Positions 16,844 through 25,868 of a DNA stretch of 64,000 bases are shown piece after piece. Each line of letters opens with the position of its first letter. Position 1 is the first letter of the stretch. The DNA comes from HT1-32 sp040219025. Its GTDB lineage: Bacteria; Pseudomonadota; Alphaproteobacteria; Rhodospirillales; HT1-32. The translations under genes and the position numbers were made by a program. The stretch lies in NCBI GenBank assembly GCA_040219025.1, contig JAVJTE010000020.1, forward strand, positions 558,001 to 622,000. Reading direction: 5' to 3'. Under the pieces are notes generated by a model that worked only from the letters and a program-made list of their open reading frames with translations, did no database searches and was not told the DNA's origin.

Positions 16844-17626
16844 TCAGGCAAACACCTCTGTACCGCTTTTGCAAATCAGCGCCGGTTCAGGGCCCGCGAA
16901 GGCCGTGAAGGCATCAAGGAAGTCCCAGGCCGCTTTGTCATGGACCAGATGGTGGGTCAGCAGACCGATGGGGGCGGAGATTTCCACCTCGCCCTGCCGC
17001 CGTCGCCGGAGGGCGCCGGCAAACAGCCGGTCGACGGCCGTGGCACCCGCAAAGCCCCGGCTGCCCTTCCAGTCGACGATGTCGAGATGGGTATGACGTC
17101 CGGTGATGGTGCCGGCTGTCGGCCTGTCGCCATAGAGGCTCAGTCCGGTCAGTCCGGCCTCGTCCAGCCGCGCAGCGACGGCATTGCCGATCCGGTTCCA
17201 GGGCGGGGCCAGCGCGGTGACAAACCGGTCCGTAAACGTGCCCGACAAGATCTTCCGGCCCTCGTCCAGTTCAGCCAGAACCTCGCGGGGATCGCGGTTG
17301 TCGCCCAGTTCGCATTTTTTCTGATCAGCAGGTGAATGGTTCTGGTGACGGTAGCCATGCTGCATGATCGCCAGGTCCGGACAACTTGCCGTCGCTGTCG
17401 CCAGATCGTCTTGCAGACCATGGGGAATGACGGCCAGTGTCAGGGGAACCCGGTTGCGGGCGGAAATCTCCAGCATCTGCCGCAGGGCGGGGCTGTCGGC
17501 TGTGGCGTCGTCGTCGCGCCACCAAAGGGCGGCCTGCCGTCCGTGATGGCGCCACCGGTCCAGTTCGTCCAGGGTTTCCGGCAGAAGGGGTTGCAGATTC
17601 TGCTCCGCTGCTTGCAACGCCGACAT
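16844..17626 (-). CDS. Polysaccharide deacetylase-like protein
   Basis: 260 residues, no signal peptide. The first strand carries the LWWRDDDAT motif with the paired aspartates of the NodB-type fold, followed by PLTLAVIPHGLQDDL and MQHGYRHQNHSP, which supplies the His-rich metal motif (HxxxH form). ALAPPWNRI is the substrate/motif-3 region (normally RxPxG/W). It would remove N-acetyl groups from a sugar, in the cytoplasm if there is really no export signal. It sits after four glycosyltransferase genes, consistent with tailoring of a glycan intermediate. The match to the family is by motif only. Confidence 0.82.
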   Translation of the reverse strand: MSALQAAEQNLQPLLPETLDELDRWRHHGRQAALWWRDDDATADSPALRQMLEISARNRVPLTLAVIPHGLQDDLATATASCPDLAIMQHGYRHQNHSPADQKKCELGDNRDPREVLAELDEGRKILSGTFTDRFVTALAPPWNRIGNAVAARLDEAGLTGLSLYGDRPTAGTITGRHTHLDIVDWKGSRGFAGATAVDRLFAGALRRRRQGEVEISAPIGLLTHHLVHDKAAWDFLDAFTAFAGPEPALICKSGTEVFA

Positions 17627-17706
17627 TCGTTCCCTGATCGCCCCTCGGTTTCCGGTCAGACCCCTCTGCCCCCGCCACTATAGGCATGGGAAACCGCAGC
17701 GTCGAT

Positions 17707-18864
17707 TCATTCGCGGTGTTGTGCGGCGAGGTCACCCAGGATTTCGGCAGACCGTTCGGCCCCCCGAAACCATCCGGGGTCGCAGTTCTGACGGGGCAGG
17801 CCGAGCGTATGGTCGACGCCAGCGGCCAGCGCCGGTCCGGTAATTGTCGCCAGATCGAGGCTTGCCGCATGCCCGGTATCTGCCAGCGCCCGTGCCCGGT
17901 CGGTCTGTTCGGTTTCGGTTGCTGTCGTGAAGGGAACCAGCAACATCGGAATACCGGCCACCAGACCGTCGATCGCCGTGTTGTAGCCCGCCAGCGAGAC
18001 AGAGGCCCGGGCCCGGCGCAGCAGATTCTGAAAATCGGCGCGGGTTCGTTCGACAATCACGCCGTTATCTGCGCCATCCGTCAGGGACTGAAAATCCGTC
18101 GCGCTGACGCCCTGTCCGACCAGTATCCGCCAGACGCTTTTGCCGGCCTGTTGCGAATAACGCCGGGCGGTCAGGGCCGCCTGATACAACGGCAGGGCAA
18201 CATCACTGCCGCCGCCGGAGATGATGATGTCACCCGTCGGATCACGGGTCGAAAGGGGATCACCGGGACGAGGCGGTTGCTCGGCGACATATCCGGTTTT
18301 ATGCAACCGGCCGGCGATCTGCCCGCTGAACGGAAAGCTGTTCTCGAAACCGGTGAACCTGTCCGGTTCATGCACCAGAACCGCGGCATAATGTCGTTCG
18401 ATAAGATCGGCGGAGGCGGCATATCTGGTAGGGTCCGGCTTGCGCACCAGAATGTCGCGGACCGAAGCCACATTGACGCCGGCTTGCGAGACCTGTTCCA
18501 GAACGGGCCGCAGTTCATGGCGAAAGGCCCGCCGTCCGAACGGATAGGTCTCGGTCATGAACAGGCCGGGCCGGAGGCTGGTGATCAGCTTTGTCAGCTG
18601 TGACTGCCGGGCAGACCAGAAGGCAGGACTGACCGGCTGGTCGCGATCGTCGACCAGACGGGAGAAACTGTCGTCAGGACTGCGACAGGGAGGTAACTGG
18701 TGGAAGGTGCATCCCGCGAGGTCGAGATGCGGCACCGGCATTCCGCCGGAGATATAATGGACTTCAAGCCCGGCAGCGGCGCAGGCCCGGGCGATGGCGG
18801 CACTGCGCCGCTGGTGTCCGATCCCGAGCAGATGCTGCACCCAGAACAGGACGGGGCGGTTCAT
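17707..18864 (-). CDS. Predicted glycosyltransferase (COG4671-like, MurG-type fold)
   Basis: 385 residues. It opens VLFWVQHLLGIGHQRRSAAIARACAAAGLEVHYISGG, the glycine-rich loop of the first Rossmann half of GT-B enzymes. The second half has DIIISGGGSDVALPLYQAAL and, near the end, the sugar-nucleotide motif SLAGYNTAIDGLVAGIPMLLVPF. It shares this layout with the gene that starts the operon at 23050, so the operon holds two members of one uncommon family. The start overlaps the phosphatase stop by four bases. Donor and acceptor are unknown. Confidence 0.82.
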   Translation of the reverse strand: MNRPVLFWVQHLLGIGHQRRSAAIARACAAAGLEVHYISGGMPVPHLDLAGCTFHQLPPCRSPDDSFSRLVDDRDQPVSPAFWSARQSQLTKLITSLRPGLFMTETYPFGRRAFRHELRPVLEQVSQAGVNVASVRDILVRKPDPTRYAASADLIERHYAAVLVHEPDRFTGFENSFPFSGQIAGRLHKTGYVAEQPPRPGDPLSTRDPTGDIIISGGGSDVALPLYQAALTARRYSQQAGKSVWRILVGQGVSATDFQSLTDGADNGVIVERTRADFQNLLRRARASVSLAGYNTAIDGLVAGIPMLLVPFTTATETEQTDRARALADTGHAASLDLATITGPALAAGVDHTLGLPRQNCDPGWFRGAERSAEILGDLAAQHRE

Positions 18865-19445
18865 TGCAGGCTCTCAAGGCGCGCATTCAGCCGGTCGATG
18901 GCGGGACGGCCTATCGCATCCAGCATGAAGCATTGCAGCAGCGTCCAGTCCGGCTTGTCCGGTGCGTCGGCGGTCATGTCCCATTCGGTGGCGAGGGCAT
19001 AGCAGGCGCGAATGACCCCCTTGTGGGTGACTGCAAGGATATCCCGGTCTGACTTTGCGGCAATGGCCAGCCAGTGCTTCAGGCGTTGCTGCACATCGCG
19101 GGGGGATTCCCCGCCGGGCGGGCGAAAATCAAGCCCGCGGGCTTCGTTGGCAGCCAGTGTTTCTCCGGCTTCACGACGCAGGTCGGCCAGCCTGCAGCCT
19201 TCATAGTCGCCCCAGTCCATCTCAACCAGGGCGGGCTCCGGTTCGGGTTCTGCCAGAAAGGTCAGCCGGGCGGTTTCAAGACAGCGGCTCAGCGGACTGG
19301 ACAGCAAACGCCACTGTTCCGGATTGAGGGACAGGGTGGTTCCGGGCCGGGATTGCGCTGATAACGGCTGGTCCCGCCGTCCCTGCAGGCGTCTTTCGCG
19401 ATTCCAGTCAGTCGGCAGATGGCGCAGCAGGCAGAGCCGCCTCAC
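18861..19445 (-). CDS. Histidine phosphatase superfamily protein
   Basis: 194 residues. The N-terminal catalytic motif is LLRHLPTDWN (RHxxTxxN, with Leu at the usual Gly position of RHG), carrying the phospho-His. A second set of conserved residues appears in LLSSPLSRCLETARL and a C-terminal LAVTHKGVIRA with the acid/base-side His. Such enzymes remove phosphate from sugar phosphates, cobalamin intermediates or small molecules. Here it lies between two glycosyltransferase genes with four-base overlaps at both ends, suggesting it dephosphorylates a sugar-phosphate intermediate of the same pathway; this is inference. Confidence 0.85.
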   Translation of the reverse strand: MRRLCLLRHLPTDWNRERRLQGRRDQPLSAQSRPGTTLSLNPEQWRLLSSPLSRCLETARLTFLAEPEPEPALVEMDWGDYEGCRLADLRREAGETLAANEARGLDFRPPGGESPRDVQQRLKHWLAIAAKSDRDILAVTHKGVIRACYALATEWDMTADAPDKPDWTLLQCFMLDAIGRPAIDRLNARLESLQ

Positions 19446-20578
19446 ACCCGGTCTCCGACCACATCTTTCAGCAGCCGGTCGATGGTCCGCGATGCGAGCG
19501 ATATATCCGTCACGGACCGCTGGGCGGCGGCGGCCAGTGATTCCCGGCGAACATCATCCGTGATCAGCTGGCGGACGGCGCCGGAAAAAGCCCCGATATC
19601 ATCAGCCGGGGTGATAATGCCGCCACCGGTCACCACATCGGACACGCCACCATATCCGCCGGCCACGACCGGCAGGCCCGATGCCTGTGCCTCCAGAAAG
19701 GCCATGCCGAAGGCCTCGTTGATTGCCGGCCAGACATAGATATCACTGGCTGCCAGCAGCCGCCCCAGATCATTGCCCTCACGGCGTCCGACGAAAACCG
19801 CCCGGCCGGGTGCGGCCTCACTGAATGCGGCTTCGACAACCGGGCGGGTTGCACCGTCACCGACGATGATCAGTGACCAGTCGAGATCGGTCAGCCTGCC
19901 GACCGCATCGGACAATGCCCGGTAGGATTGCAGCTTGTCGCCATGGCGCATCATCGCGACAGAAATCAGCCAGGGTTTTGTCGCATCCAGTGCCAGTTCA
20001 TGGGCGACTTCGGCCCGGTGCCGGTCACTGACCAGCGCGGCCTCGGCAAAGCGGGCGGTATCGATGAAAGGTGTCTGGCGGACGATGGCCGCAGGGTCAG
20101 CAACGATCTCTTCCAGCCCCTCCAGGTCGGCAGAATTCAGCAGAATGATGCGGTCAGCGGCCCGGATGCCGGTCTCTGCCGCACGATGTCCGACAGCCCA
20201 GGGACCATCTTCCTGTTTCGCCGCATGCGAGGCTTCGGCGACAACATAGGGGATGCCGAATTCGGCGCAGACCGCCGGGCCGATGTAATCCGGTGCCTTG
20301 TAGTACAGATGGTAAGTAAACCAGACCTGCGGGCGTTTTTCTGCCGGGCGGGTCTTGATCTGCCGGATCAGCCGGTCGGCGACACGTTTGCCCAGCGTGG
20401 CCATTTTGATCTGGCGTGCTTCGTCGCCGGTTCCGTCGCGTGAGCGAAAGCGGGTGGCGAGCTCGACACTGTGTCCGGCGGCCTCGATGGCCCGCATCAG
20501 CAGTCGCGCGATTCGCCGGTCTCCCGAAGGGACGGGATGCGTCGGCGGTTTGAGAGGAGCGTAAAACATGACCCGCAT
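19442..20578 (-). CDS. Glycosyltransferase family 4-type protein
   Basis: 378 residues with GT-B architecture. The start is MRVMFYAPLKPPTHPVPSGDRRIARLLMRAIEAAGHSVELAT. The C-terminal half has the family-4 signature: LLAASDIYVWPAINEAFGMAFLEAQASGLPVVAG, with the EX7E-type pair of glutamates. It would transfer a sugar from a nucleotide donor on the cytoplasmic side. It shares one base with the gene upstream and four with the phosphatase downstream. Confidence 0.88.
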   Translation of the reverse strand: MRVMFYAPLKPPTHPVPSGDRRIARLLMRAIEAAGHSVELATRFRSRDGTGDEARQIKMATLGKRVADRLIRQIKTRPAEKRPQVWFTYHLYYKAPDYIGPAVCAEFGIPYVVAEASHAAKQEDGPWAVGHRAAETGIRAADRIILLNSADLEGLEEIVADPAAIVRQTPFIDTARFAEAALVSDRHRAEVAHELALDATKPWLISVAMMRHGDKLQSYRALSDAVGRLTDLDWSLIIVGDGATRPVVEAAFSEAAPGRAVFVGRREGNDLGRLLAASDIYVWPAINEAFGMAFLEAQASGLPVVAGGYGGVSDVVTGGGIITPADDIGAFSGAVRQLITDDVRRESLAAAAQRSVTDISLASRTIDRLLKDVVGDRV

Positions 20579-21816
20579 CAGGCGATCTTGTCCGGGTCCG
20601 GGGTCGGTTCGTCAAGCCCGAAGCGTCTGGCGAGATCGTTGATTGCCCCGCGCAGGGCGAATTCTGAGCGCACACGCTGTTCGCCGGCCAAGGCGAATTT
20701 CTGCCGGCTTTCCGGATTACGGATCAGCATATCAAGGGCTTTTGCAAGGGCCGGGCTGTCACGTTCCGGAACCAGCAATCCGGTCTCTCCCTCAATGATC
20801 AGCTCGGGAATGGCGGAGATACTGGTGGCGATACAGGCGACGCGCTGGCTCTGCGCTTCCATCAGCACATTCGGCAGCCCGTCGCGGTCACCATCTTCAG
20901 CGATACGGCTGGCCAGCACGAAGATGTCAGCCCGCCGGAGGGCATCAAGCACAGCCGTTTGCGGCTGTGCCCCCTGCCAGCTGATCCGCCGGTCGATGCC
21001 GAGATCTGTCGCCAGTATCTTCAGATGCCGAAGCTCACTGCCACCGCCGATATGGACGAACTGCCAGTCGATATCCCCGTCCAGAAGGGCGAGCGCTCTT
21101 AACAGATCGTCATAGCCTTTCTTCGGGACCGCCCGCCCGACCGACAGAATGGTGACCGGGCCGGTCCCTGTTGCGGTTCGTGATACAGCCGGGGGAAAGC
21201 GGTCCAGATCGAGGCCGTGATAGACCAGTGCAACCTTGTCAGGGTCACCGGCCAGCGATTTCAGATGCCGGGCATTGGTTGCGGTGCAGGTCACCAGCCA
21301 GTCGAGATCACCGAGCTTTTCCTGTAATTCCCAGTCCGGCGAGGTCCAGATATCCTTGGCATGGGCCGAACAGCACCAGGGCAACCCGCGGATGATTGCG
21401 GCATAGCGGGCGACCGAGGCCGGGGTATGCAGGAAATGGGCATACAGACGGGTGATCCCTGCCGGCAGTTCAGCCGCCAGAACCATCGCCTGGCCCCAGC
21501 GGCGGACCCGGTTGCGGGTCGGGTCGCGGCGGAGGTCCCGCAACCAGATCGCCCTGGCACGGCGATAGCCGGGCAGCCGCCGTGCCAGCCGGTAGCCGGA
21601 CAATACCCTTGCCGGTTCCTGATGCAGATATTCCGGCAGATAGCTGACGGATGCGGTGATCTCGCGATGCACCGGATGGGTTTCCCGGTCGGTCGGATGG
21701 CGCAGCGAGATGATCCGGTAATCCAGCCCGCGGCGTTGCAGCTCCAGCAGTTCCTGCGCGATGAAGGTTTCCGAAAGACGCGGATAGCCCTTCAGCACAA
21801 TCCCGACAGATGCCAT
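20578..21816 (-). CDS. Glycosyltransferase family 4-type protein, WcaL/colanic-acid-like
   Basis: 412 residues from the ATG at 21816, 13 bases after the preceding gene; the longer frame upstream is a shadow of that gene. The beginning, VGIVLKGYPRLSETFIAQELLELQRRG, is typical of colanic-acid-type GT4 enzymes. The catalytic half has VYHGLDLDRFPP, SVGRAVPKKGYDDLLRALALL and ASRIAEDGDRDGLPNVLMEAQSQRVACIAT, with the donor-phosphate Lys and the EX7E-type acids. It probably extends a surface or storage oligosaccharide. The acceptor is unknown. Confidence 0.9.
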   Translation of the reverse strand: MASVGIVLKGYPRLSETFIAQELLELQRRGLDYRIISLRHPTDRETHPVHREITASVSYLPEYLHQEPARVLSGYRLARRLPGYRRARAIWLRDLRRDPTRNRVRRWGQAMVLAAELPAGITRLYAHFLHTPASVARYAAIIRGLPWCCSAHAKDIWTSPDWELQEKLGDLDWLVTCTATNARHLKSLAGDPDKVALVYHGLDLDRFPPAVSRTATGTGPVTILSVGRAVPKKGYDDLLRALALLDGDIDWQFVHIGGGSELRHLKILATDLGIDRRISWQGAQPQTAVLDALRRADIFVLASRIAEDGDRDGLPNVLMEAQSQRVACIATSISAIPELIIEGETGLLVPERDSPALAKALDMLIRNPESRQKFALAGEQRVRSEFALRGAINDLARRFGLDEPTPDPDKIA

Positions 21817-21829
21817 GACGGAAGGCCGC

Positions 21830-23050
21830 CTATTCCCCGGCGGTCGCGAGGCGCGGCCGGTCACCGCTGTCGTTCTGCAGCCAGAGCGAGGTCTGGCGGC
21901 GAATGGTGCCGAACCCGTCCAGCAGGCCGGGCATGACGCATTGCGACGGCAGCGGCTGTGCCGGCAGTTTGCGCAAGGCCTCGACCATCTCGCCGGTTTC
22001 GCGCCAGCCGTCATCTTCCAGCATGCTGATCAGCCCGTATCGTGCGGCAGCAGAGGCCCGCATGAACTGTTCCATGCGGGGGCGGGTACGGGGCACGATG
22101 ACGGCCCGTTTATCGAAGGACAAAATCTCGCAGAATGTGTTGTATCCGCCCATGGCAACCATGCCGACCGCCCGCGACAGCAGGGTTTCGATATGGGCGT
22201 CGAAGGTGATGGCATGGACCCGGTCAAGGCGGGCCACCCGCTGATGGAACTCCGCCTGCATTTCCGCCTGCATGAAGGGGCCAAGCACCAGCAGCGCCGG
22301 ATGCGGCAGGGATTCGCCGGATTCATAGGCACGCAGGACCCAGTCGATCAGGGCATCGCCGTCGCCACCACCACCGGTCGTCACCAGAATATAAGGCTCG
22401 TCAAACGGCACGGCGTCGGTCGGGGCGCTGCCCTTTGACGGGAACCGCGGCAGATAGCCGGTATAGGTCATCTTGCGCCGGACCGATGCCGGGATCGGCA
22501 GGCCGGCCAGCGGATCGCAGATCTGGTGCAGGCCATAGACCCAGATTTCATCATACAGGTCATCCAGCGCCGGCAGCACGTTCTTGCGTTCCCATTCCGG
22601 GGCCAGCAGCGACGGTTCGTCCATCACATCGCGCAGACCCAGAATGGTCGGGGTGCCGCGCGCCTTCAACATGGTCAGGGTATCGCGGACTTCGCCCCGC
22701 AGGCCGAGCGGTTCCTTGTCGACGATGAAGATATCCGGCTCGAAGGTCTCGGCGGTATGCTGGATGATCGAGGCGCGCATCGCCAGGATCTGTTCGGTAT
22801 CGATGCGCAGGCTCTGTGTCGTATATTCGCCGTTGCGCAGCTTGATGACACCGGGGATGCGGATGAAGTCGACACGGGAGCGGAAATCAAAGCTGCCGAT
22901 GATCGGCGAGCCCGAGATAATCAGAACCGAGAGATCCTTGTCATTGTCAACCAGCGCATGCGCAATCGCCCGGCATCGGCGCAGATGTCCGAGCCCGAAC
23001 GAATCATGGCTGTAGATGAGTATTCTTTTTCCGTGGAGCGGCTCGCCCAT
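21830..23050 (-). CDS. Predicted glycosyltransferase (COG4671-like), first gene of the operon
   Basis: 406 residues. The start ILIYSHDSFGLGHLRRCRAIAHALVDNDKDLSVLIISGSP is characteristic of the COG4671 predicted glycosyltransferases. The donor-binding half shows LVTTGGGGDGDALIDWVLRAYE and VAMGGYNTFCEILSFDKRAVIVPR, a MurG-like pattern. It is the first gene of a leftward run extending to 10294 and is divergent from a gamma-glutamyltransferase, with about 140 bases between them for both promoters. Confidence 0.87.
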   Translation of the reverse strand: MGEPLHGKRILIYSHDSFGLGHLRRCRAIAHALVDNDKDLSVLIISGSPIIGSFDFRSRVDFIRIPGVIKLRNGEYTTQSLRIDTEQILAMRASIIQHTAETFEPDIFIVDKEPLGLRGEVRDTLTMLKARGTPTILGLRDVMDEPSLLAPEWERKNVLPALDDLYDEIWVYGLHQICDPLAGLPIPASVRRKMTYTGYLPRFPSKGSAPTDAVPFDEPYILVTTGGGGDGDALIDWVLRAYESGESLPHPALLVLGPFMQAEMQAEFHQRVARLDRVHAITFDAHIETLLSRAVGMVAMGGYNTFCEILSFDKRAVIVPRTRPRMEQFMRASAAARYGLISMLEDDGWRETGEMVEALRKLPAQPLPSQCVMPGLLDGFGTIRRQTSLWLQNDSGDRPRLATAGE

Positions 23051-23193
23051 ATGTGCCGCTCTCCCCGCTGTTGAAGCACGGGCGGACTATGCCACAGCCG
23101 GAGACGGGATGGAAATGACGAAGTTTTTATGGAACGGTCGGGCTGTTCGCGGTTAAACCCTGACATGAACCTGATGACCGCAAAGAGATCAGC

Positions 23194-24714
23194 ATGAAGG
23201 GTGCCGTTGCCGCCGGCCATCCCCTGACCGCCCGGGCCGCAACCGATATCCTGCAGGCGGGCGGCAATGCCTTTGATGCAGCGCTTGCCGCGATGGCAGT
23301 GGCATTTGTCGCAGAACCTGTGCTGGCCAGTCCCGGCGGCGGCGGCTTCATGGTTGCCCGCCCGGCGGGCGAGACGCCCCGCGCCTATGATTTCTTTGCC
23401 CGCACGCCGAAAGTGAAACGGCCGGTCAGCGAGATTGATTTTCATGCCACCCACGCGGACTTTGGCCCGACGCGCCAGGAATTTCATATCGGCATGGGGG
23501 CAACGGCGACACCCGGTGCCATCGCCGGATTTTTTCATATTCTGGATGATCTCGGGCAGTTGCCTGCCACAACCCTGCTTCAACCTGCGGTGGCAGCGGC
23601 ACGGGACGGATTTGAGATCAACAGGTTTCAGGCGAAGGTGATGTCGGTGGTCGCCCCGATCTATCAGGCGACGGAAGCCGCCCGAAGGCTTTATGCCGGA
23701 TCGGACCCGGCAACCGGCCTGTTTGCAGCAGGCGACCTGTTGCGAAATCCGGATCTTGGCGATCTGCTGGAGGCGCTGGGCCGCGAGGGGGCAGAGCTGT
23801 TTTACCGTGGTGATATCGCACAGCGTATTGCCGGACTTTCCGCCCGGTCAGGCGGACATCTCTCGATTGCGGATCTCACCGGATATCAGGCAGAGCGGCG
23901 GCCGCCGATTGATGCGACCTTCCGGGGATGGCGGATTGCGGCCAATCCGGCCCCGTCCAGCGGCGGCGTCCTGGTTGCCCTTGGTCTGGCGCTGCTCGAC
24001 TCGCTGCCGTCCGGCCCCGATGACACGCCGGCGGATGCCGGATCACTGGCGGCGGTCATGGCAGAGACCGACCGGTTGCGTCTGTCGGGCAAGGTTTCAG
24101 CTGAACGGCTGCTGGCGCCGGAGGTTATCGAGACAGCAAAGGCGGCCCTGCGCGATGGTCTGCTGTCGACGCGGGGGACCAGCCATATCAGCGTTGTTGA
24201 TGCCGCAGGCAACGCCGCCGCCCTGACCCTGTCGAATGGCGAGGGTAATGGTCACCTCGTGCCGGGTTGCGGGTTCATGCTGAACAATGTGCTGGGGGAA
24301 GAGGACATCAATCCCGGCGGCTTTCATAACTGGCGTCCGGACAGCCCGATGGCCTCGATGATGACACCCTGCATTCTTCAGGGGCCGGACGGGCAGCTTG
24401 TCGCGCTGGGTTCCGGCGGGTCAAACCGGATACGGACGGCAATCCTGCAGCTGATCCGCAACATCGCCGGGCGCGGTATGGACCTGCCCGCCGCCGTCGC
24501 AGCCCCGCGCCTGCATGTGGAGGAAGGCCGGATTGATATTGAACCGGGATTTACCACGGCTGAACGTGCGCAGCTGCGTGATACCGGGCTTGCCCTGCAT
24601 GAGTGGCCCGAGCCCAGTCTGTTCTTTGGCGGTACCCAGGTCGCGGGCCTCACACAGGCCGGTTTCGAAGCAGCCGGCGACCCTCGCCGGGATGGTGATG
24701 CGCGTGTCTGCTGA
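23194..24714 (+). CDS. Gamma-glutamyltransferase-family protein, short form
   Basis: 506 residues, somewhat shorter than classical GGT (about 550-580), with no signal peptide. It starts directly at the conserved GAVAAGHPLTARAATDILQAGGNAFDAALA block. The autoprocessing threonine is probably Thr329 in RGTSHISVVDAAGNAAALT, which would begin the small subunit. The LNNVLGEEDINPGG and GSGGSNRI motifs follow. Ntn-hydrolases of this family cleave or transfer gamma-glutamyl groups, but several relatives act on other amides. The glycine-rich SNGEGNGH stretch differs from the usual TLN..FG loop, so substrate may not be glutathione. The next genes are cell-wall enzymes. Confidence 0.85.
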   Translation: MKGAVAAGHPLTARAATDILQAGGNAFDAALAAMAVAFVAEPVLASPGGGGFMVARPAGETPRAYDFFARTPKVKRPVSEIDFHATHADFGPTRQEFHIGMGATATPGAIAGFFHILDDLGQLPATTLLQPAVAAARDGFEINRFQAKVMSVVAPIYQATEAARRLYAGSDPATGLFAAGDLLRNPDLGDLLEALGREGAELFYRGDIAQRIAGLSARSGGHLSIADLTGYQAERRPPIDATFRGWRIAANPAPSSGGVLVALGLALLDSLPSGPDDTPADAGSLAAVMAETDRLRLSGKVSAERLLAPEVIETAKAALRDGLLSTRGTSHISVVDAAGNAAALTLSNGEGNGHLVPGCGFMLNNVLGEEDINPGGFHNWRPDSPMASMMTPCILQGPDGQLVALGSGGSNRIRTAILQLIRNIAGRGMDLPAAVAAPRLHVEEGRIDIEPGFTTAERAQLRDTGLALHEWPEPSLFFGGTQVAGLTQAGFEAAGDPRRDGDARVC

Positions 24715-24838
24715 CGCGCGGGCGGGGAGCTTCACGATTTCGTTCAGGGCCGACAATCCGCTTTGTGAAGCGTCCCGGCCATAATATAAGAGCGCCGATT
24801 TTTCCGCCCCCTGCCTTCGGGCATTGAGGATACAGACA

Positions 24839-25819
24839 ATGTTGTGCCGCCGGAATGCGTTGATGCAGCGGTTTGCCGGGTTCCTGTTTTTTGTGACTAT
24901 GGTTATCTGCGCGGCCCCGGTCACAGCGGTTTCAGCCGCTGATGTCTTCACGCCTTCGCGTGCGGCATTCGCCGTCAGTGTCGATGGTGTCGAGATTCCT
25001 TTCCGTCAGATGGCGGTCTTTGCGCTGCCCGGGGGGCGGCTGGCAATCCGGACCGGGGTGAAGGCAGAAATTCAGGCGGAGACCGGCAGGATTATCCGTG
25101 TCACCCCCCAGCGTTTTGGCTGGGTTGTTCCCCGGCAGACGGGACCGCATACCGTGCGGGTTGTCGCGGCCGGCCGGTCCGTCGATCTGACGGTCATCGT
25201 CATGCGGTCGATGGATGAGGTTAAAGGGGGGGTCATAGACGGCTTCGTGGTCGGCGATTATCCGCAGAAACCCTATAAAGGTCTGGCGGCCTATGAACGT
25301 CCTGCGGGCCTGATCGAGGTCACCCCCGAACTGGCAGACCTGCCGGTATCGCCACATTTCCGGCTTGGCCAGTTCCTCTGCAAGCAGCCTGGCGGCTGGC
25401 CGAAATTCCTGGTGCTGCGAACCGAACTGCTGATCAAGCTGGAGCGGGTGCTGGAAGCAGCCAACGCGCGCGGCTGGAAGACCGACACCCTGCATGTGAT
25501 GAGCGGCTATCGTACACCGCATTACAACCGGTCGATCGGCAACGGGCCGAATTCGCGGCATATCTATGGTGGTGCCGCGGATATCTTCATCGATGCCCGG
25601 CCCCGCGATAACCGGATGGATGACCTTGATGGTGACGGTAACGTGACCAAGAAGGATGCGCTGGCGCTCTATAATCTGATCGAAGAGCTGGAAGGCCGCG
25701 AAAAGCGCACATGGATGCCGGGCGGGCTTGGTGCCTATGGCAGTACGTCATCGCACGGACCGTTCATTCACATTGATGCCCGGGGCTTCATTGCCAGATG
25801 GGGAGTTGCGCCACTCTGA
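24839..25819 (+). CDS. M15-type (DUF882/YcbK-like) peptidoglycan peptidase with EF-hand-like insert
   Basis: 326 residues from the ATG at 24839 (GAGGA seven bases upstream). A signal peptide covers about 1-35. Residues 35-130 form a beta-rich domain, then a peptidase domain begins at SPHFRLGQFLCKQ. Zinc ligands are recognisable: His241 and Asp248 in RHIYGGAADIF and His311 in FIHIDARG, preceded by the HVMSGYRTPHYN block. Between them, residues 262-273 (DLDGDGNVTKKD) match an EF-hand or dockerin calcium loop, which is not part of the usual E. coli YcbK/MepK-like domain. It should cut peptide cross-links in the periplasm. The L,D-transpeptidase that follows suggests a cell-wall remodelling pair. 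Confidence 0.88.
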   Translation: MLCRRNALMQRFAGFLFFVTMVICAAPVTAVSAADVFTPSRAAFAVSVDGVEIPFRQMAVFALPGGRLAIRTGVKAEIQAETGRIIRVTPQRFGWVVPRQTGPHTVRVVAAGRSVDLTVIVMRSMDEVKGGVIDGFVVGDYPQKPYKGLAAYERPAGLIEVTPELADLPVSPHFRLGQFLCKQPGGWPKFLVLRTELLIKLERVLEAANARGWKTDTLHVMSGYRTPHYNRSIGNGPNSRHIYGGAADIFIDARPRDNRMDDLDGDGNVTKKDALALYNLIEELEGREKRTWMPGGLGAYGSTSSHGPFIHIDARGFIARWGVAPL

Positions 25820-25868
25820 TCATCTGGTGTCTTATCGGGGTGTCGAGTCACAACCGGGAGATATTTGG

